NCBI GenBank assembly: GCA_023406915.1 | Contig: JAEXTR010000087.1 | Span: 1-10,905, forward strand | Length of the DNA stretch: 10,905 nt | Direction of reading: 5' to 3' | From: Bacteroidota bacterium | GTDB taxonomy: Bacteria > Bacteroidota > Ignavibacteria > Ignavibacteriales > Ignavibacteriaceae | Part shown: piece after piece, positions 7,316 to 10,905 of the stretch | Layout: each line of letters starts with the position of its first letter | How positions within the stretch are numbered: the stretch's first letter is position 1 | Notes under the pieces: model-generated | Database searches by the model: none | Told to the model about the DNA's origin: nothing | The model's input: the letters and a program-made list of their open reading frames with translations, nothing else | Program-made: the position numbers and the translations under genes

Positions 7316-8188
7316 TCAGGCAGAAAGGTAGCCTATCAGTGCATTCTCTATTTTCTCAACAGGCATTTCTTTTGTCGTCCATAACTCAAATGACTTTGCA
7401 GCCTGAGCTATCAGCATACGTACACCATTGATGGTAGTAGCACCCTGAGACTCAGCTATTGACATCAGTCTTGTTTTCAGGGGATTGTACACAAAATCAA
7501 ACACAATTTGATCTTTGTTGAAGGCTTCCGGCAGTTCAACCGGGCTGTCTTCAATATCAGGTACCATACCAGCCTGAGTGGCATTAATGATCAGTTTGGA
7601 CTGCTGAAACACATCGATCAAATCCGGTGGGAACAATTCGTACGTTCTGAATTGGTCGAAATTCATCGAATTGATGAAGTACTCTTTGAGGGATTCTGCA
7701 CGCTGTTCGGTACGATTGACGATATTGATGAAGGAAGGTTTAAAATTCCTGATAAGTGCATAGATCGCAGCCCTCGCAGATCCTCCTGCACCAATAATAG
7801 TAACAGTTTTGCCGACCAGCTCATCCTTATAGGGTGCCAGCGTCTCAATTATTCCGTGGACATCGGTGTTGTAGCCGGAGAGTTTTCCCAGATCATTTAC
7901 GACAGTATTCACTGAACCAATCAGTGATGCTTCTTCTGATACCATGTGAAGATAGTTAATGATGTTTTCCTTATGGGGTAAGGTAACATTAAACCCCTTG
8001 ATACCGAGTGCAACGATGCCTTTCATTGCATCTTTAAGATTTGCTGCAGGAACATCAAAAGGGAGGTAAATAATATCCAGATTGAGCAGTTCACCTGCAA
8101 CATTATGAATAAACGGTGAGAAAGATTGCTTGATAGGATGCCCCACCAGGCCAAAAACCATCGTATTTATGTGAAAACTGTCGTTCAT
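7316..8188 (-). CDS. aroE: Shikimate dehydrogenase (NADP+)
   Basis: A 290-residue enzyme that reduces 3-dehydroshikimate to shikimate with NADPH, in the chorismate route to aromatic amino acids. The substrate site is visible as QSFSPFIHN (21-29; S22 and S24), NVTLPHK (67-73; catalytic K73), SVNTV (92-96; N94) and GYNTD (105-109; D109). The cofactor domain has the glycine loop GAGGSARA (133-140) and NRT (158-160), which in AroE favours NADP. It is followed by NATQAGM, DFVYNP and the C-terminal LIAQAAKSFELW with Q261. No key residue is missing and length is normal. The start at 8188 has no clear Shine-Dalgarno; M10 is the alternative and also lacks one. The gene is 49 bases after the TPR gene and 26 before the nuclease gene, with no promoter seen in either gap. 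Confidence 0.96.
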   Translation of the reverse strand: MNDSFHINTMVFGLVGHPIKQSFSPFIHNVAGELLNLDIIYLPFDVPAANLKDAMKGIVALGIKGFNVTLPHKENIINYLHMVSEEASLIGSVNTVVNDLGKLSGYNTDVHGIIETLAPYKDELVGKTVTIIGAGGSARAAIYALIRNFKPSFINIVNRTEQRAESLKEYFINSMNFDQFRTYELFPPDLIDVFQQSKLIINATQAGMVPDIEDSPVELPEAFNKDQIVFDFVYNPLKTRLMSIAESQGATTINGVRMLIAQAAKSFELWTTKEMPVEKIENALIGYLSA

Positions 8189-8237
8189 GATATTGTCTTT
8201 ATAAGAAGAATGCCGGTTTAACTAATGATCTGTTCTA

Positions 8238-9665
8238 TCACAGAATCTTTCCGTCAAGAATTTCTCTGAATAGCCGACTTGCTGCAACGGCAGGAAACCG
8301 ACCTGAGAAGTACTTCAGCATTTCCTTATCATAGGAAAACGCCTTTTGGAGGTTCTCTAATCCCTTACGTGATTCGCCCTGTAAAAAATGCATCTTTGCA
8401 AGAATAAAATAGTTCATTGCATCAGTTGGCTTCAGTGAGAGAAGGTAATTAACAATTTCTTTCGTAATAGTTCCGCCTTTGTAGCCTGCTAGTAAGGAAG
8501 CTATCTGCTGGATTTTGGGAAAACGCTCGGGTGTATCCTGTTTCATAAGCAGGGAATAATACTCTTCCATTTTCCTCAGAGCGGTCTCAGTTTCAACTGC
8601 GCACTGTTCAGGATTCCAATTCTCTCTCCGCCGCACATTGCTTCCAAGTGCCATACCGAAATTATGGATGGAAAGATCAGTTTCCAGCAATTTTAGATGA
8701 CAAAGACCTTTACCAAGGTAGGCATCCTGATACTCATCATCAATAGCAAGTGCCTTTGAATAAAACTGCAGGGCTGTGCGGAAATCACCTGACTCTTCAT
8801 AAATGGTAGCGATATTAAAAAACGCTGTTTCATCCTCAGGATCAAGGTGGATTACTTCGTCAAACATCGCCAGAGCCTCAATCACTCTGCCAGCATCTGC
8901 ATATAGATTGCCAAGATTGAAACGGGGGTCAACAAAGTGAGTATCTAATGCCGCTGAGAACTCGTAGCTTTTCACGGCTTCGTCAGACTTATTCAGTTTT
9001 TCAAGTACGATACCGCGGTTAAACCAGCCAATAGGGCAATGGGGTACAATATCAAGATACTTGTCGTAAGATTCCAGCGCACCCTGATAATTGTGCTGAT
9101 ACTCATAACTCAGTGCGATCTGAAAAAGCGCTTCTGTAGATTCAGGGTTTACATCGAGTACAGAATAGAAATACTGTAATGCTTTTTTGTATTGCTTTCT
9201 TTTCTGATAAATCTTTGCAAGGCTGAGCAGTGCAAACTCTTTATTTGAATCAAGCACAAGTGCCTGCTCCAACAGGGTTTCAGCCCGGTCATACCTTTTA
9301 AGATGATAGTAGGCGTCCGCAAGTTCAATAAGGGTCTCGGGGTCAGCAGGGTTCAATGAGTGTGCTTTTCTGAATGCACGAAGGGCACTGGTGTACTTAC
9401 CAAGACTTGTGTAACAGATACCTAACTGAAACCAAAGATCAGAATCGTATGGAGAAATGGATAAAAGGGTGCGTGCTATTTTTGCAGCATATCGATAGTA
9501 ATGAAATTCAATGGACTGTTCCAGTAATTCCTCAAGAAACGCTTTATGAAAGAAAGGAGAACCCTCCCGAAGAATGGTTCTGGCTTCTCGCAGGCTTTCA
9601 ATAAAATTCTTTTTCTCCAGTGAATACTGTTCGCTGTCAAAGAATTCTGGGTTAGTATTGGACAT
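8238..9665 (-). CDS. Tetratricopeptide-repeat protein
   Basis: A 475-residue protein built mainly of TPR helices. Eight consecutive repeats in 34-residue register are seen from about residue 75 to 345, each with the usual W/L-G/A-Y-A-P spacing (for example LWFQLGICYTSLGKYTSALR, TAFFNIATIYEESGDFRTAL). A further repeat lies near 412-448. The first 75 residues are helical and charged. No signal peptide or membrane segment is visible, so a cytoplasmic scaffold is likely. Such repeats bind peptides or proteins; no partner can be named. The start is well supported: AAGG (9672-9675) six bases upstream, and a Bacteroidota-type promoter just before that. A second ATG at 9667-9669 is in another frame. 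It heads the minus-strand group with aroE and the exonuclease/GIY-YIG gene. Confidence 0.93.
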   Translation of the reverse strand: MSNTNPEFFDSEQYSLEKKNFIESLREARTILREGSPFFHKAFLEELLEQSIEFHYYRYAAKIARTLLSISPYDSDLWFQLGICYTSLGKYTSALRAFRKAHSLNPADPETLIELADAYYHLKRYDRAETLLEQALVLDSNKEFALLSLAKIYQKRKQYKKALQYFYSVLDVNPESTEALFQIALSYEYQHNYQGALESYDKYLDIVPHCPIGWFNRGIVLEKLNKSDEAVKSYEFSAALDTHFVDPRFNLGNLYADAGRVIEALAMFDEVIHLDPEDETAFFNIATIYEESGDFRTALQFYSKALAIDDEYQDAYLGKGLCHLKLLETDLSIHNFGMALGSNVRRRENWNPEQCAVETETALRKMEEYYSLLMKQDTPERFPKIQQIASLLAGYKGGTITKEIVNYLLSLKPTDAMNYFILAKMHFLQGESRKGLENLQKAFSYDKEMLKYFSGRFPAVAASRLFREILDGKIL

Positions 9666-9671
9666 TCATTA

Positions 9672-9675
9672 CCTT
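9672..9675 (-). promoter_or_regulatory. Ribosome binding site of the TPR gene
   Basis: On the minus strand AAGG stands six bases before the ATG at 9663-9665. It chooses this start over the overlapping out-of-frame ATG at 9667-9669, which lies only two bases from the AAGG. Confidence 0.55.
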
Positions 9676-9693
9676 ATTTTACGAATCTTAGAT

Positions 9694-9727
9694 CAAAAGT
9701 AACAATAAAAGTCGCCAAAAAGCAAGT
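9694..9727 (-). promoter_or_regulatory. Candidate Bacteroidota-type promoter for the TPR-aroE-nuclease group
   Basis: On the minus strand TACTTTTG (9701 to 9694) matches the Bacteroidota -7 consensus TAnnTTTG exactly. ACTTG (9727 to 9723) lies 21 bases upstream as a -33 TTG element. Transcription would start near 9687-9690, giving a leader of roughly 20-25 bases with the AAGG ribosome site at 9672-9675. Location, spacing and orientation all fit, but the motif is short and A/T-rich, so chance is possible. Confidence 0.5.
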
Positions 9728-9755
9728 CCGCACGAATTATCTTGTTACACTATTC

Positions 9756-9816
9756 ATTCGAGGTATATCATCCTGCCGCAATGTAATCAACAGTTGCGGC
9801 AGGGAAATTCTCGAAT
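9756..9816 (-). terminator. Nested hairpin after sucC, possible terminator or 3' mRNA stabiliser
   Basis: Two perfect inverted repeats are nested here. The inner stem is 10 bp (9772-9781 with 9794-9803, CCTGCCGCAA/TTGCGGCAGG) around a 12-base loop. The outer stem is 7 bp (9756-9762 with 9810-9816, ATTCGAG/CTCGAAT) across an asymmetric internal loop. In the sucC transcript the structure begins seven bases after the stop codon. No run of U follows, so it is not a classical intrinsic terminator; it may end transcription by another route or protect the sucC 3' end. It lies upstream of the candidate TPR promoter, not in its leader. Confidence 0.45.
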
Positions 9817-9823
9817 CCGGGGG

Positions 9824-10905
9824 TTAACCTGCTTTCAGTACAGCAGTAACTTTCTGGGCTGCTTCCTTCAGTGACTGGGCAACTTCAAACCGTAAGCCAG
9901 AATTACTGAGCAAAACAGCTGCTTCTTCAGCATTCGTCCCCTCAAGTCTTACGACGATAGGCAGGGAAACGTGAGTTTCCTTTACTGCATCCACAACACC
10001 CTGGGCTACACGGTCGCATCGAACGATACCACCAAAAATGTTGATCAGGATTGCCTTCACATGAGGGTCAGAAAGGATGATTCTAAAACCATTTGCCACT
10101 GTCTCTTTATTGGCTCCACCGCCTACATCGAGGAAGTTTGCAGGTTCTCCACCAGCAAGTTTGATAATATCCATGGTACCCATCGCCAGTCCTGCTCCGT
10201 TCACCATGCAGCCGACATTACCATCAAGTTTAATATAGTTCAGATTAAACCTGGAAGCTTCAACTTCGAGTGCATCTTCTTCCTCGAAATCCCTGTATTC
10301 AGCGATTTCGGAATGACGGTAGAGAGCATTATCATCAAAATTCATCTTTGCATCAAGAGCCAGAACATCGCCTTCTTTGGTCACAACCAGAGGATTGATT
10401 TCAGCAAGCGACGCATCTGTATCTTCATAGGCAGCAGCCAAAGACATTAAAAACTTAACAGCATTTTTAAACTGGTTTCCTGAAAGACCGAGGGCGAATG
10501 CCAGATTTCTTGCCTGGTATGCCTGCAATCCAACAGCCGGATCAATTGTTTCCTTGATGATCTTTTCAGGGGTCTCTTCGGCGACTTTTTCTATCTCCAC
10601 ACCACCTTCGGTGGATACCATGACAACGTTTCTTGAGAGAGCCCGATCCATAGTAATACCAAGATACAACTCGCGGTCAATATTGATACCCTGTTCAACC
10701 AGGAGCCTCTTCACAACTCTGCCTTCTGGTCCGGTTTGGTGAGTAATCAGTGTCATACCAAGTAGTTGCTTTGAAATTATTTCAACTTCCTCAATGCTTT
10801 TGGCAATCTTTACACCGCCACCTTTGCCTCTGCCGCCAGCATGGATTTGTGCCTTGATAACCCAAAGCTTCCCGCCGATTTTCTTTGCAGCAGCAACCGC
10901 CTGTT
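9824..10905 (-). CDS. sucC: Succinyl-CoA synthetase (ADP-forming) beta subunit, N-terminus outside window
   Basis: The beta subunit of succinyl-CoA synthetase, which makes ATP (or GTP) and succinate from succinyl-CoA in the citric acid cycle. The frame is open to the right edge; 359 residues are visible and about 30 N-terminal residues are probably missing. An internal ATG at 10756 is not the start, because upstream codons encode the conserved ATP-grasp segment KAQIHAGGRGKGGGVK. Further marks are the Mg-binding SLAEINPLV and LALDAKMNFDDNALYRH, then the CoA-ligase part with GNVGCMVNGAGLAMGTMD, NIFGGIVRCD and VVRLEGTN. All are standard for active enzymes. The alpha-subunit gene sucD is not downstream; it could lie upstream or elsewhere. 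The gene ends 158 bases before the TPR gene, with a nested hairpin between. Confidence 0.97.
   Translation of the reverse strand, partial: QAVAAAKKIGGKLWVIKAQIHAGGRGKGGGVKIAKSIEEVEIISKQLLGMTLITHQTGPEGRVVKRLLVEQGINIDRELYLGITMDRALSRNVVMVSTEGGVEIEKVAEETPEKIIKETIDPAVGLQAYQARNLAFALGLSGNQFKNAVKFLMSLAAAYEDTDASLAEINPLVVTKEGDVLALDAKMNFDDNALYRHSEIAEYRDFEEEDALEVEASRFNLNYIKLDGNVGCMVNGAGLAMGTMDIIKLAGGEPANFLDVGGGANKETVANGFRIILSDPHVKAILINIFGGIVRCDRVAQGVVDAVKETHVSLPIVVRLEGTNAEEAAVLLSNSGLRFEVAQSLKEAAQKVTAVLKAG

Noticed and set aside
9971..10450. Open frame of 159 codons on the plus strand
   Set aside because: It is antisense to sucC, and its Cys/His/Ile-rich translation mirrors the conserved sucC codons; no support as a gene.
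10754..10756. ATG as start of sucC
   Set aside because: The conserved ATP-grasp segment with HAGGRGKGGG is encoded upstream of this ATG in the same frame up to the window edge.

Overview
The window looks like bacterial chromosome from the Bacteroidota/Chlorobi (FCB) side of the tree. This is inferred from three things. A match to the Bacteroidota-type promoter (TTG, 21-bp spacer, TAnnTTTG) lies just upstream of a TPR gene. A DEDDh exonuclease is fused to a UvrC-like GIY-YIG protein, an architecture known in Bacteroidota and Actinobacteria. The sucC and aroE proteins are of ordinary bacterial type. The class or genus cannot be fixed from this sequence. Genes are tightly packed, the largest gap between genes is about 160 bases, and no RNA gene, CRISPR array, insertion sequence or phage gene was seen.

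Left half (2-5423, plus strand): a co-directional signal-transduction cluster, probably one operon. In order it holds the C-terminal part of a GAF-domain sensor histidine kinase (5' end outside the window), a stand-alone receiver, a receiver fused to a PP2C/SpoIIE-type serine phosphatase, a receiver-histidine kinase interrupted by an in-frame TAA, and a protein with a canonical receiver, a degenerate receiver and a C-terminal domain that resembles the CheX fold. No protein in the visible cluster has a recognisable DNA-binding output domain. The outputs appear to be enzymatic or protein-protein (phosphatase, kinase, possible CheX-like), so this looks like a multi-component phosphorelay or partner-switching module rather than a simple sensor-regulator pair.

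Right half (5448-10905, minus strand): housekeeping genes read right to left. They are sucC (succinyl-CoA synthetase beta subunit, N-terminus cut by the window edge), a possible structured 3' element, a candidate promoter, a TPR-repeat protein, aroE (shikimate dehydrogenase) and the exonuclease/GIY-YIG/UVR nuclease. The last three are spaced by 49 and 26 bases and are probably co-transcribed. The two halves converge at 5423/5448 with only 24 bases between stop codons and no convincing terminator.

The points most worth a second look are the single in-frame stop that cuts an otherwise intact kinase exactly between its dimerisation/phosphotransfer domain and its ATPase domain, and the unusual last protein of the signalling cluster, in which the second receiver has lost its phosphorylatable aspartate.
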